NCBI RefSeq assembly: GCF_022539315.1
Contig: NC_066321.1
Coordinates: 5,085,324 to 5,149,323, forward strand
Direction of reading: 5' to 3'
Source: Serinus canaria
Taxonomy: Eukaryota > Chordata > Aves > Passeriformes > Fringillidae
DNA: 64,000 bases
A program made the position numbers and the translations under genes. Shown here piece after piece: positions 49,421 to 62,695 of this stretch (its first letter is position 1; the number at the start of each line of letters is the position of its first letter). The notes beneath the pieces are model-generated. The model searched no databases, was not told the DNA's origin, and worked only from the letters and a program-made list of their open reading frames with translations.

Positions 49421-52400
49421 CAGGAATGTGCAGGATGATCACCAAGATCAGGTATGGCCAAGAGCAGGAATGGCTCTGTGTCCTCCTGGCCAGACTGTGC
49501 AGTCAGCTCTGGATTGCAGAGAGCAAAGAAGCAGAAGAGAGAGAAAGAAAATGTTTCCAGGCTCCTTTTTTCCTTCTCAAGTTACAGCTGAGAGCTTCTT
49601 CCAATGAGCTAAGTGCAGCCTTTATATAAATCATGTCTTCTGCCCACTAATCAGCTGCATTAAAATTAATAAAATGCAAAGAGAAGATCTAGATTAATTA
49701 GCAATAGAGTATGGCCTACACTTTTATTATCTATAGATTTTAGGCAGCTGCAAGAAGATCTCTTTAGTGCATAGCACACAGCCAAAAAGCAAAGGCATGC
49801 ATCCATAAATCTCATAAATTTATATTGCTCTCTGTATATACAGAACTGCTGCTTGCATGTGGCACACACATTGTTGCAGTACTGAACAAAGCTGCTGTTC
49901 CAAAATGATGCTTTGCAATTCACCTCTCCAGAAAACACTGCTATAAGCAATGTCCAGCTCTCACTCTGGGTCTGTGTTGCCTCTGAAAGGGAGGAAGGTC
50001 AAGAGACTGCTCCAAAATCCTAGAGGCACTCCCAGGCTCAGCTGGGCACCTGACACCCCACAATCTCCTTGCACCACACAGCATCCCACAGGGCAATGAC
50101 AGAAGAGGATAATGAGACTGCCAGTAATTTTTCTCCATCAAATAAAGTCAGATTGCCAGTTATTTTTCTCTATGTAGTATTTCTTAGATTCTAGTTTTAA
50201 TTCAGAAGCCTTCTAAGCTGAGGCTGCTGCACAGGCTTAAGAGAGGAAATACTACAGAAGTACTCAAAGTAATAAAGAGCACCAAGGACTTTATCATGAC
50301 CTGCTTGTCACAGCCACGTTTGTTTTGCAGTCCTCCTGATCTGAATTTGTGAGCTTGAGTTCTTGGGTGAAGCACTGCAGAAGGGATTTTGAAAGAAGGG
50401 ATGGAGGGCTGGAGTCTGTTCCCACAAAATCAGCAATAAAATTGCCTTCAATGAGCTCAGGGTGAGCTGGGACTGACTGCATGCAGCAGTGCACCACTGC
50501 CTCCAGTGACCTGCTTCAGTGGGACTGAAAGCCACTTCTGGAGGCAGGCAGGCTCCATCCTGCTTTGCCATCACACTGAGGTCACCCACAGCTGCTGGAG
50601 GCTGGCAGACCTGACACTGAGAACGTGGAAATTCCTTTGTAGGCTGATCACATTTTCCAAATGCAAACGTTGAGGCACTTTGCAAATGAATTGCATATGA
50701 GAAATTTAAATAAATTAAGAGCTGTAGCTTACTGGTATCCTAGCTTTTTGGGTTTTTTTTAATGTAATTAATAGCATATCAAATGGATTGCTCTTGTAAG
50801 ATAGGTGAATTATCAGAGAGATGGCTCTTATCTACTACAAATGCTCTTTTGTTACGTGCTGGGTTCTCTGAAGGTCAGCCATGCTGTGCTGTGAGGGACT
50901 GTTGCAAATATCACAGAGTTCTATCTTGCACTGCTCCTGCTATTATTGCAAGAATTGTACAAATACTCAACCCCTGACTCTCGGTTTGGACAAAAATCCT
51001 GGTGTGTCCCCAGCACTGAAACAACAACTGCTGCATGGGGGAGACCAAAGAGGGTTGGAGGTTTTTACCCACTTATTGAAACTGTGGAGTGAAATGACAG
51101 TTTGAGAGGTTAAATCCCAAGTCAAGTGAAACAAGGAAAAATTTTGCTTTGATGAGTCCTGTTTAAGAATGTTGCTGTAATGAAGGACAATTATGATGAT
51201 GGAAATTAAGGACAGAATTATGATAATTGAAAACCCAGTTGTGGCAGATATTAAAAGACCCTGGAGTTCTGGGGCTGTTAAACATCACCATTAAAATCCT
51301 GGTAATTAGAAATACTTGACAAAGGATGGGTGAACATTTAGTAGAACTAAATCTTGGGTAATGCTTTCTGAACCTCCTGTTAAATTGCACACTCTATTAG
51401 ATGTTTGTGTCTTCTGTGACTGAGACTGCTTGATGGCAGAGCTGCTTTCCAGCATCTAAACCTTCCATCTCACTACTTTGGAAATAGATTTAACTGGGAA
51501 AAAAAAAAAAAAAAAAGAGAGTGAGAGAAAATACTAGAAATATATAAAAATTCTTGCACTTCATCCCACTGCTCTAATCAGGCACAGACAAGATATATAA
51601 AGATCTAATTCCCATGAAAGCTAGGTTGTGACCCCATTTTTGGTACTGTACAACTGAAATGTCCCAGTTCCTCTACAGCTGTCTAAAGTTCATTTCAAGG
51701 ATGTGGGGTATGCATTATTCCACTCTCTTTGGTGAATTTTTTTGGCTGCTTTTTCTGTAAGTAAGGGAACTGCTTCTGTTTTCTTCTTTGAGAGATCTCC
51801 TTAGTTTATTTGTCTTTGGGTTACAAAGACAAATCTTCATCTTCTGTGTAGAGACCAAGAGCAGTGAAAGGCTGTCTAAAAGACCAGGGCAATCAATGTA
51901 CGATTCAAAGGTAATATTCATAATAATCAGGATGGTTACATAAGACTTGATTAGTCTATTAATTATTTTTAACTGTTTGAAAACGAAGTGCTTTGGGGCC
52001 TGGAACACAAAGAAGAAAGGAATTGTTAGATATTCCCATTTGAACCAATTTAGAATAATTTACCACTTGACCAGCAATTATTTCCTACTACTGTAGGGTC
52101 CAAACCCACAGCCCTGGCAGCCCCAGTGCAGAGTCATGGTGCCCACAGGCACCTTCTGAAGTGTGAAGGATTCCTGCACCTCCAACCTCCCATCCTGGCC
52201 CTGCTGGGGACAGGGATCAGCTGTGCATGACTGATCCTGCTCCTGTCACCACTGCTTGAACCCCACATCACAGTCCTTGTTTCCCCCCCAAAGAACACCT
52301 CCTCTCTGAGTGACATGCTTTTAATACACTGGTTTATCTTTGTCAGATACAGGGGTTTTCATTGCTGAATTTTCAATATTGCATTTAAGGCTCTTTTTTT

Positions 52401-52781
52401 CAGACTGCAGACATTTTACATATAAATTGCCTGATATTACAAGAATTATACTCTGTAGTTCTCATGAGCAGACTCCTTCTCATGTCTCTCACATTCTGAC
52501 ACCTGACTGTGCATGGCTGAGTGGGTGGGATAACTCCAACCCAGGCTACAGCTCTGCAGTACCAGCCTTGGTCAGGCATGGCCTGTGCTGTTGGAGGAAA
52601 CACACTTGAAACAGAATTTTGGGTCAAATTTCAGCTGTATCTGCACTGTGGGTGCCTCAAAATTCTGATTTTCTGAGAGTTCCCACCAGGGCCAGAATTC
52701 CAGAGGCTGGGATGTTCTGCCAGCTCTGTGCAACCTGGCTGCAGGTTAAGTGATAGAGCTCATGGAAAGCTGCAGGTGACC
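49421..52781. other. non-coding stretch, no gene seen
   Basis: Contains an 18-bp A run at 51499-51516 and a loose duplication of AAGGACA...AATTATGAT around 51183-51230. The minus-strand frames at 50294-50685 (67 and 125 codons) overlap. One ends KLTNSDQEDCKTNVAVTSRS before a stop, but no strong acceptor or poly-A signal supports it. Confidence 0.5.
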
Positions 52782-52866
52782 ATATTATTATACTATTATT
52801 ATTATATTATGATATTAAAATATTATTATAATATTATACTATATTATTATTATATTATGATATTTT
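52782..52866 (+). repeat. TTA-rich repeat with 47-bp duplication
   Basis: A/T-only DNA built from TATTAT units. The segment TATATTATGATATT recurs 47 bp apart (52804 and 52851). Confidence 0.8.
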
Positions 52867-53414
52867 AAAAAGTTTGGTCCTAAATATTTTTACATGATGC
52901 TCAATATTCATAATCAGTTATTGCTTTCTTAGCACTCTAATATAGAGCCACAAGACCTAAATATGTATGACAAATTTCTGCTCCTGCTGGCATCAGGAAA
53001 ATGACCTGCATCATGTTCCAGACTTTGGGTTCATGGAGATCCACAGCAGCTAAATAAATAATTTGTGCAGCAGCTCATGAGGTCTGCACTGAAACAAGGC
53101 ATTCCTCACTCACCTGGAAAGCCTCCAGATGTTGTATCAGGTCACAACTGATTGAATATTATCAATTATTATTGAGTATCATTCAGCAAACAATTTTTTC
53201 CAACTTCCTTTGGATGATCCTTCCCAGCTGGTGTCAGACCATGTCAGGCTTCAGTGGCTTATAATAAAGAGAGAAAAGGATTAAGTACAACTTAGGGAGT
53301 AGAGAGAGACTCCACACTAAAAATGCTATTTTCCCCTCTCTAGCTCCCATCCAAAGGCACAAACCCCATCAGATCTGGGATGGGGTTTCCTTCTCCCTTG
53401 GGGAATTCTGCTCC

Positions 53415-53623
53415 ATGGCAGCCAAACAGGCAGGAGAGGAGCTGATGTTTGCAGATGTGCCAGCAGCTCAGAGGGAACAGGACACAACACAGGCTGCAAA
53501 AAGGAGATGGAAGAGAGAAACCAAATCTATTGAAGCATCTGCTCAGGAGGGGGAAAAACCAGAGCAGAATGAAATGTTACAAGAGCTGAAAAAGAAAGAA
53601 ACAGCTTGTTGCTGGCAAAGATG
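53415..53623 (+). CDS. candidate first coding exon, unidentified
   Basis: An ATG-led frame runs 209 nt and ends at AAAGATG/GTGAGT, a consensus donor at 53624. The peptide begins MAAKQAGEELMFADVPAAQR and is strongly hydrophilic, ending LQELKKKETACCWQR, with a likely helical tail. Kozak context is weak (T at -3, G at +4). No CpG enrichment or TATA box is evident just upstream, and no downstream exon was found to continue it. I recognise no family. Confidence 0.18.
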
Positions 53624-53838
53624 GTGAGTAATTGGGTTATCCCACATGTGGAAAAGGATGGAATTCCCAGGAGGTAATGGCACCACAAGGCCATGGCCCA
53701 AATGCTGTTTGTAGCTGATTGAAATTTCTGGAAAACAGATCTTTCAAAAATTATTTCTTCCTGATAGTGAGAAAGGAGGATCTCCCTCATGTCACCAGCA
53801 TTTTATGCAAGACAACTGAAAGAATGTTAGTTGAATAG

Positions 53839-54136
53839 ATCATAGAATCTTGTTCCAGTCCCTCTGCCAGGCAGGGACACCTTCCTCTAGACCAGGTCAC
53901 TTAAAACCTCATCCAGCCTGGCCTTGGACACTTCCAGGGATGGGGCAGCCACAGCTTCTCTGAGCAACCTGTGCCAGGGCCTCACCTCCTCACAGGGAAC
54001 AATTTCTTCCTAACATCCCATCTGACCCTGCCCTCTGTCACTGTGAAGCCATTCCCCCTTGTCCTCTCACTCTCTGCCCTTGAAAAAAGTCCCTCTTCAA
54101 CCTCCTTGTAAGTCCCCTTTGGGCACCAGGAGGCTG
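53839..54136 (-). mobile_element. CR1 LINE 3' end, about 300 bp
   Basis: The plus strand starts ATCATAGAATCTTGTTCCAG (reverse complement of the CR1 tail) and continues GCAGGGACACCTTCCTCTAG, CATCCAGCCTGGCCTTGGAC, CAGCCACAGCTTCTCTGAGC, AACAATTTCTTCCTAACATC, GTGAAGCCATTCCCCCTTGT and CCCTTTGGGCACCAGGAGGC. This is a nearly colinear copy with an intact 3' end. The 123-codon minus-strand frame overlapping it is not a gene. Confidence 0.95.
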
Positions 54137-55764
54137 ATACACATCAGCAACATTTATTTCTACAAGAAGGAATATCAGGATGCTGCAGGAAATAACCTGT
54201 AAATGCAGCAGTGTGAGCTGTGAAATCCTGAACCAACTTTTCCAATGGCTGTTGTGTGCAGCCTGCCTGCTTCCCAGGGAGCTCAGAGCTTGCAGAGTAG
54301 TTGAAATAACACCACCATCTGCTGGGCAGCTGGATAACTCAGGGAGTGGAGAGCAGCTTTGGAGAGGAGAGTGTGACTCCCTGTGTGACTCTGGTACACA
54401 CTGGAACATGCCTGGTGAGCCCTCATCACGTAATTCTTAATTATTTCCATTATTGATGCCTGCTGATGCTTTCCCAGGCTGCTTGCTGTGTAAGGCAGCT
54501 AAATAGATACATAACAAAGCATGTCTGCCTTGCATGGCATGGGGAGGGAACTGGGGAAGGTTTTTCACAGCATTTCTGCGTGGGGAGCAGCACCCCTGCA
54601 GCAGCTGTGCCCTGGAAAAGATGTATGGTTTTAATTCCCATCAGGACTGATATCATTTGCTCTCCCAGATCTGTTGCTAGGTCACATGCAGCTGCTCACA
54701 GCCAGAAATATGACAAGTTGAGATGTTTGCCACGGCCAGATGTGGGGAAGGACATGTCACAAAGGGCCAGGAAGGATCCTTGCAGGAGTTACCAATGCAG
54801 CAGGATCACTTGCTGCTGGATGTGGCCTCATTTCTGACCCGAGTGTTTTCCAGGGAGGATGGGAGGTGCCTGTGGCACAGGGGTGGCAGAGCCACAAGGC
54901 TGCCAGCTCAGCACAGGGCTCAGCATCTCCTGTAGCCCAAGGCACAAACAGGGATGGCTGCCTGGGGCTGTGTGAAGCTTTTCCCACCCACCAAGTGGCC
55001 AAAGACTTGCTAACAGTTGGATCAGCAGAGGAAAGCTTTCACGGGAAGCAGGACAAAGTCTCAGGCATGTGCCTGCTCCTGTGGGGAGACAATCTGCTGG
55101 GGAAGATGAGTGACAGCCCTGGTGTGAAAAGCCACTGAGATTCCCCATTGCTGCAGAGGGACATTTCTGCAGGAGTGACACAAGACCTGCCCCACTCCAT
55201 CAGCCCCTTGGTTTTTACAAAGTTCCAGCTATTTCAGACAGCCATGGGGAAAAAGGAAAACAGTAATTCCATGTCCTCCAACTCCTGCCGGTGAGACTGG
55301 AATTCAAAATGCTTCCCTTTTTGGGATGCTCAGAGGAGAGGGGATGTGCTGCCTGAACTGCAAAGGTTTGCCTGGAGGCAGGACAGTGCCACAGCTGCTG
55401 GGGAGGATGGGCAGGCTGCAGGAGGGATGGAGAACCTGCTTTGACATGGAATGATGGAATCTGGGGAGATTGAGGGAATGTGTGGTGATGCAGAGGCTGA
55501 GGGAAGGCACTGGCTTAGGCCAGGTCCTGCTCTAGTGTGGGCTTGGCTGTGGCTGCAGCCCTGCTGGGGCCTCCCCAGGGCTTCCTGCTGGGATGATCAG
55601 TACAAAGAAATATCCTGGGGATATTTAAATTGCTTTTTCCCCCTGTTTTTTTCTGTGTTTTTTTTCTTTTAAGTGAGTTTCTGTTTAGTGTCAGTGTGCA
55701 CCTTTGCAGATATTTGTAAATCCCTAGCCTCCAGAACTTACTATGCCTCTCATTAAAAAAAAAC
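54137..55764. other. GC-richer non-coding stretch
   Basis: Roughly 50% G+C but with few CpGs, so open frames are frequent in all phases (for example 54466-54837 +, 54740-55138 +, 54828-55181 -) and are mutually exclusive. None shows a domain or paired splice sites. No transposon could be recognised. Confidence 0.5.
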
Positions 55765-55993
55765 CTTAAAAATATATAAAATATATAAAATATATAAAAT
55801 ATATAAAATAAATTTTAAAAAATAAAAATAAACAAAAATTTGAAATAACAATAAAATTAAAATTAAAAATAAATATAGAAATATAAAAATAAATAATACT
55901 AATAATATTAAGAAATATAAAACTATAAAAATAAATAATACTAATAATATAAGAATAAAAATAAAATAAATAAAAATAAAAATAAAAAATAAA

Positions 55994-56024
<31 letters not shown>

Positions 56025-56130
56025 TAAAATAAAGATAGAAATAAAACTAAAATAAAAATAAAAATAAAATAAAAATAAAATATAGAAATAAAACTAAAAT
56101 AAAATTAAAATTAAAAATAAAAATATCTTT
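55765..56130 (+). repeat. A-rich TAAAA/TAAAAA low-complexity block
   Basis: It begins with four copies of a 9-bp ATATATAAA unit (55772-55807), then about 300 bp of (T)AAAA, AATAAAAATA and similar units. The plus strand has almost no C or G and far more A than T. Confidence 0.93.
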
Positions 56131-59100
56131 CCACTATATTTATTCAATTATATTTACTTATAAATTAAAAGTAGTAGTATCAGATAGCCAAGGGGCAACT
56201 TTTCCAGCAGGAGCAGCAGTAGGCCCTGTGCATTTATAATGATTAGATACCACTGGTGTCTGTCACACATGAATGAAGCTGTACCATGAGCTATCTTACC
56301 CAGAAAGGACCTGGCTGACAATTCTTTATGTGTTTTTTTGCACCCAGTACCATCCCCCATCTCTCCTCTGGTTCATGGCAAGATATAACCTGAGATGCCC
56401 CTGCTTCAGCTCAGTTTCTAAAACAATGCAGAGAATGAGGTCAGAAAAGCTGAATTAAAATGAAGAGGTCATCACAACTATCAAGGAATTCTTTTCCTTG
56501 AGCCAGCCAAGAGCAATCACATTGCTTAATGCCACAATGTCAAATTATGGGAGAGATCATGGTAACCTTGCCAAAATACTTACCCAGTAAAGTGGGGAGA
56601 GGATCTTTCCAGTTCAGCTGTGGAATGACCACCTGTGAACAAGCCTGGCAGTATTTTTGGCCTGAATGACCTTCAGGCTGTGACCTTCAGACTCTGCTTA
56701 TGATATCTGTAAATAAATACAAAGAAATAAATTTGCTTCTCCTGGAGCAACTGCTTCAGAGAACATGGTGTGGAGGAGGAAAATGTACTTAAATTCAATA
56801 TTACAGCTGGGTCACCTGTGACAGTTCTGTGTGCTTTGCAATAGCTTTTTTTGCAAATATCAAGTGCCAGAATTTTTTTTTCCATATTTTCCTTCTCCAT
56901 TTTTTTGATTTAAAGTATCCTGTTTATTTTTGAAGTGCCACTTTAGCTGTGCCACATGTCATCACCAAGGCATGCTGCTGTAGTTAACCCAGGAAAAGAA
57001 TGTTTTCTGGGAAAACAGTATTAAAGCTATTGGTGCAATAAATGATTTTCTTTTGTGTGGAGATCAGGTAATCCAGTGCTTCCTTCAGAGAAGACAATAC
57101 AACATCTATTGTGAGTCCATTAACAGCAACAACAAATCTGTTCTGGCTCTAGAGGAAGAATTAATTATTTACATGTTTCTCATTAACTTTTTACCTACTG
57201 TTAACAGTAGGTTTTTAAAAGAACCCCTTTCTCTCTGTGATCAAAGCTTTCAACCAGCCCAACTACAAGCATCATATTTACCCATTTTAAGTTATTTGCA
57301 GCCTGTCACCAAATGACATTAGCAATTTGCAGGAAATGCTGCAGGTATTCCAGAAATTCCAGAAAGTCTTTTTTGAGATGCCAATGCTTTCATCCACTGC
57401 CCTTGTGCCAATGTTCAAATAAAATATCTTGTCTTCACCTTACAAAAAAAACCAAGAAACCTCATGGGAGACTGGAAGCTGCCTGTAGACTCCAGATCCA
57501 TGGGTCTGGTGCTCATGGATTTCCCTGGAGTTTAATCTCTGCTTTAGCAGCTCCTGGAAGAACAGGTAGTGGAATCCTGGCCAACAGAAAATGGGTTCAT
57601 ACTGCAATTTTAGGGGAAAATGTTGTGAGTTTTTCCCAGCTAAACCTGGAGTCAGTTTTGGTAAGAGAGTCTCAGAGAAACTGCTGATAAAAGGGTCTTC
57701 ATAATTCATCTGAAAATCTTACAGAATCGTAGAAATTCTCAGTAGTTTCAGCCAAAAAAGGCACCAAATTGCATTGTGTTTTGGTACCATTTTGACTCAG
57801 ATCCCAAAACACAGAGATAGCCAGAACTTAACAAAAATATTTCCATTTATTCTTTGATTGAATGAACCACTTAGACCCTCATGTCTCTGTGAGCTTGTGC
57901 AACTGAATCTTTTACTAATTGATTTGCCTTCCAAAGAACTTAAACAAATCAAAACCAAAACCACAACATGAGAGAAGGTTGATATAATGGGAATTAGAGT
58001 CACTGATTCCCACTAGAAAAGGCAGCAAAGTGGCTGCTGAGATTGCTTTGCAGCACTGAAGTGCCTCATTCCCCAGATCCTCATCTCCAGTGCTGGGCTC
58101 TGCAGGGCCAGGGGGATCCTCACTCAGGGGCACTGGGGTGGGCTTTATCCAAAAGCTGAAATGTGCCTGATGCAACAGTTCCTGCTCCGTGAAACAGCCA
58201 ATTCCTGCTCTGTGACCCTCTCCAAACTCGAGGAAGCATTTGTGATGTGACAAGGCACACTGCTCATTTCATCAGGCACTGCCCAGCACCAGCTGCTCCT
58301 GGGGAAAGTTCAGCAAACTTGATAATGAGCACTGGGGGAATAACAGAAGTTTCCCCTTCAGCTGAGCAGCAGTTGGCTCATATCTTAAATATTTTATGCC
58401 CACTGTAAACTCAAAAATGCTGTGAAAGGTCTGAGCAAGCTCTTGGTTTTCATTTTGGTGTTTAGCCTACATTAAGCACACAGAGAAAATTCAGTGTTGT
58501 GCAATGCTATTGAATATCACAGATCCAAGATTTATTACCAAAGGAAATTGCACTGAAGGAACTTACTGGAAACAAAACAAAACCTGTGACTGGGTGATGG
58601 ATGACTTTGTTCTCTAGTCTTACACCAATTATTTAACAAAGCATTTGTTACATTTGACTTTAGGCCAAGCAACGATGTGAGTTGACATTTTCTAGAATAT
58701 TTTAAAGAATTGACAATTTGCAATGCATTAGCAAGCCCAAACCAGAGCAAAGCACATTAAGATGGAGTTATAAAATCAGATACCTTGATAACTTAGCCAA
58801 TGGTATTTAGTCATAATTTAGCCATTGGTATTGAGTCAGTTCTACTAAGTGTGCAACAAAATGCTGTAACAGAATGAATCATAAGCTGCATGTCCCTTAA
58901 TGCAAATTATTGAGCTAGCTCTTCAGCAAGGTGCCATTACCTGCAGAGATTACACGTTCACAGCATGGCAGTCAGGAGCAAATCTGGCAGGTGCAAACAT
59001 CTGCTTCTTTTTTTATAGCTGCAGAGAAGTGTCCTGTAACCCTGTGTGCTTCAGCTTGGAGCACAATTTTATGAAGCTCTGGGTGTGCTGGGGAAATTAA

Positions 59101-59245
59101 AAAATCAAGTTTTCCTTCCTCCTGTGCAATTTTCTGAGGAGTTATTTAGCTTATCCAGGTTCTTTAGCTGGAAAAAAGGGTTTGGCTGAATTTTTGAAAG
59201 GAGTTCTGCAGACTATTGTTTTAGGCTAAGGAAATAACAAAAAAA
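56131..59245. other. non-coding stretch, one small duplication
   Basis: Unique sequence. At 58793-58839 a 22-bp segment TTAGCCAATGGTATTTAGTC is followed 25 bp later by TTAGCCATTGGTATTGAGTC. Frames of up to 124 codons (57313-57687 +) overlap opposite-strand frames and are unrecognised. A GC-richer patch at 58020-58140 shows nothing specific. Confidence 0.5.
58793..58839 (+). repeat. 25-bp-period tandem duplication, two copies
   Basis: The copies start at 58793 and 58818, with three or four mismatches between them. Confidence 0.8.
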
Positions 59246-59757
59246 AAGATATACTATAATATATTATATAGGATATATAAAATATAATCTATATATTGTA
59301 TAATATATTATATCTTATATAATATATTATATAAGATAAAAAGATTATATCATATATTATATAATGTATATAATATATTATATATTATATATGATATCAT
59401 CTATCATATATCTAGAATATAAGATATGATAGATATTATGCACATATAAATAGATATTTATAATATATATACATAATATTTTAATTGATTATATATCACA
59501 TATAAAATGTTTTTATAAATTATTAAAATTTATAAAAACGTATAGATTTATAAAATAAATTTTAAATTTATAAATGTCTTATAAATTATATAAAATATAT
59601 TTTAAATTATAATATAAAAATAATATTTTAATAAATTAATAAAAATAAATTATATATCATATGGTGTAAATTATAACATATAAAATAACAAAAATTGACT
59701 TTACATAATAAATATTATGATGTATTATAATATGTAGAATATAAATAAAATTATTAT
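59246..59757. repeat. 510-bp AT-only-like block, cruciform-prone
   Basis: Almost entirely A and T, dominated by TATA and ATAATATAT runs, with only scattered G or C. It contains a perfect 28-bp palindrome at 59311-59338 and many shorter inverted repeats. The AT repeats in the right half are degenerate. Confidence 0.93.
59311..59338. repeat. perfect 28-bp palindrome
   Basis: The left arm TATCTTATATAATA is the exact reverse complement of the right arm TATTATATAAGATA, with no spacer. Confidence 0.95.
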
Positions 59758-62695
59758 GTGCTAACAGGAAACCCTGATCTGAGTGTTCTATTGTGGAAAA
59801 CACACAGAGAGCAGGTCTGTCTTATTTGCATTGTGAGATAATTCTGAAAATAGCTTTGAGCTGCTCTGGCACCAAGCTTGAACCAAAAGGGTCTGGTCAG
59901 AGCACTCAGCCAAAGGTGAGGGAGAGAGCTGGTTGGGGTGAAACAAAAAAAAAAAAAAATCACCTTTCCTACACAGCTCTCAGAGAAATAACTTTTTAAA
60001 TGGCCTTTCAACCATTAAAGGCAGAATTAGAGGCTGAATTGGAGTATTCAATGAACAAGCAGCCAGCTGTGTAAAACCCGTCAGGTGACACTGTAAAATC
60101 CAAACAGGTAAATGTCATTAAAGCCCCTAATAAAGTAAAAATGGTTTTTCCTTGGGTTGATCTAAATAAACACCAGAATGCTTTCATAAGATTTGCTCTG
60201 ACACACCACTAATTTCATGTTCCTGCATTGCACTGGTTTGAGCCACATTAAAAACTAAAGCTGAAAACAGAAAAATTATCTCAGCTGCACTTGTGTGGTT
60301 TTCATGGACCTTCAGGAGCAGCAGCTGCAGAATTTTTGGGCGGCTCACAGCACATCTCAGGTTGCCAATCAAACTGAAAGGACAGAAAAGCAGCTGGAGA
60401 AGGAAGCAACAGGAACAAGTGGCTGAAGGCAGGATTTGAATTTTATGAATATTAGAAGCCGAGGGCCATTGCACTGGAGGTGAAAGGTCCCTTAAAAAGG
60501 TGGCCAAAACAGCTAATCCAAAATGAGGTCATAAAAATGTCAAGATGGACAACACCAGAAAAAGTTGGGCAGAAAGAAAGGAATCATTGCAAAACTAGCC
60601 CGAGGGAGGTCTGTGTGCATGGGAGACAGGAAGGCAATTATTTAGGAGCAGCCCATTATCTACTGCCCAAAAAGCCACACAGGTTTGTAACACAGAGTTA
60701 TGATTCCAATTTATGTGATATTTGAAATGAATACTTACCTTGGTGGGAAAAAACCCACATGAAATAAAACCTATTCTGGCCCCTTCATTGCCTCTAAAAT
60801 GCTGCTGGTCTATAACAATAAATATTATTCCATTAGTTTTATGTTACTGGGTTTTCAAAGGCAGGTGAATTAGATGAGATCTCTTTACAAGAGATGAATT
60901 TAAGAGACAACTGTTATTTATAAGAGCTGAAATAATGTGTTTGGAGTGCCTCAGTTTTGTATTTAACACCTGCTTTTTCTCTGCACACAATTTCCTTCAG
61001 AAAAATTTGGTAATGAATTGATTTTTACCTGTCTCAAAAGATGAAAATCTGGATTTTGCAAAATGTGTGGTGGAGAGTACTGAACAGAGGAAGCCTTGTG
61101 GAAAAGAAATTATTGGGCTGGCTGGAAATTGACCCTTAGCTCCCATGAGGTCTTTCTGAGCTCTGTTGGAAACTTGCTTTTCCTGTGGGGTGATGTGTAT
61201 AAATCAGATTAACTTCACTGAGAGCAATGAAGTAAATATATCTGAGAGAAAACAGCACTGTATTTCCAACATTTCACTGGTTTCTGGGGTTTCCAAGGTG
61301 GCCACTTGGAGGTTTATGACAGTATCAGCAGGAAAAGAGTGGAGGTTTTGAAAGCAGTGTCCATGAGAGGAGGAGGAGAGTCTCCCATCCATGGCTGGAT
61401 TAGGAGTTTATTTCAGCAGCTCCTGCTCCACCTCAGGCAGCACTAAACACAAAATCGTGCATTCCTAATAATTCTAGTAATTATAATTTATAAATTTTTG
61501 TTTCACATATAAACCAGAGGCTTGTGAGGCATTCCACCACCCTTTTCTTCTTAAAATTGATATATTCTGTAAAATCCCTAAAGAAGCTTTAGAAAAAAAG
61601 CAAAATAAAAGCAGGAGCAGGAGGTCCCTGTGGATGAGAGCTGAGGTGCCGTGGCTGATTTATAGGCCTGGAAAATATTTGCACTGCCCATATTATTCTT
61701 GTTCTGGGGATAAAGAGAGGATTTAATTCACTAGTGCTATCAATCTGTTACCTTTCAAGGCAGTAAATTCACTAAATTCAGTAAAAAAAGCAATTCAGCT
61801 TCGTGGAGTTGTTGTTATAATATATCATTTATCATTTACTGTATGTAAGTACCAATAGCACAAACATTTAAAATCATCAAAAGAACTATAAAGAGATGAA
61901 AGGAGAATGTTTCAGAATAAATCTCTGTCTTTCCCAAAGCAATCTACTCTGAGATAAGGTTGTAGAGTGAAACATATGTCACTGGGAGCTTGACATAAAA
62001 CTCTTATTTGTAATTGCAAATGTTTTAACAGAATTGCTAAACCTCATTTCCTAGTTGTGCATGACACAGACTGGGAGAGGAGGAGGAGTTTTAAAAGCTG
62101 ACTTTGATGCCTTGGTTTCCTTTACAGGGATGCAGTGAGGATTCTCCAGGGGATTCCTCAGGGATCCTGAACAATAAATTATGGTGAGCATCCTATGGAG
62201 GAGCCCAAGTGTCCTCCTAAACCTGCTGGGATTCCTGTCTCTTAGGGCTTTAGACTTAACCTGATAGTGATGAATGCTCTCATTAATACTGATATTAACT
62301 CATCTTCTCTGAAAAGAAAAGATATTTGCAGCATTTTTCTGTCTGGAATGAATGTGGGAAGGCAATTTAACCAAATCAGGGCAGTGACCTACACTGCAAT
62401 ACTCACATTTCTCTGCACTTGTTTTCATTCACCCAATAGCTTCGCCATAGTTTACATCTCATACCATTTATATAACATTTTTTGGTACAGCTCTGGTGGG
62501 TTTTTATTTACTCCTGGCAACCCTGACCTGTTTGAAAGCTTGGAAGAGGCCACATCTGTGTGCAAGGAGTGGCAGAAACCTCCAGCCTGCCCCAGAGGAG
62601 CCCTGGCAGGAGCAGGAGCTGAGCACAACCTCTGCTCACACAGCCTCTCCCACAACATCCAACTGCAGCAGGCAGGGTGGGAAAGGAGGGGGAGA
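59758..62695. other. non-coding stretch, no gene seen
   Basis: Unique DNA with a short A run at 59945-59959. Open frames (for example 60184-60507 - at 107 codons) are unrecognised. The long frames that begin near 62267 and 62496 are open mainly because they enter the trinucleotide tract. Confidence 0.5.

Noticed and set aside
50282..50497. Minus-strand frame ending KLTNSDQEDCKTNVAVTSRS as a terminal exon
   Set aside because: No strong acceptor, no AATAAA downstream, and an overlapping longer frame in another phase.
57723..57745. AGAATCGTAGAAATTCTC as a CR1 terminal octamer
   Set aside because: The sequence after it does not follow CR1 wording.
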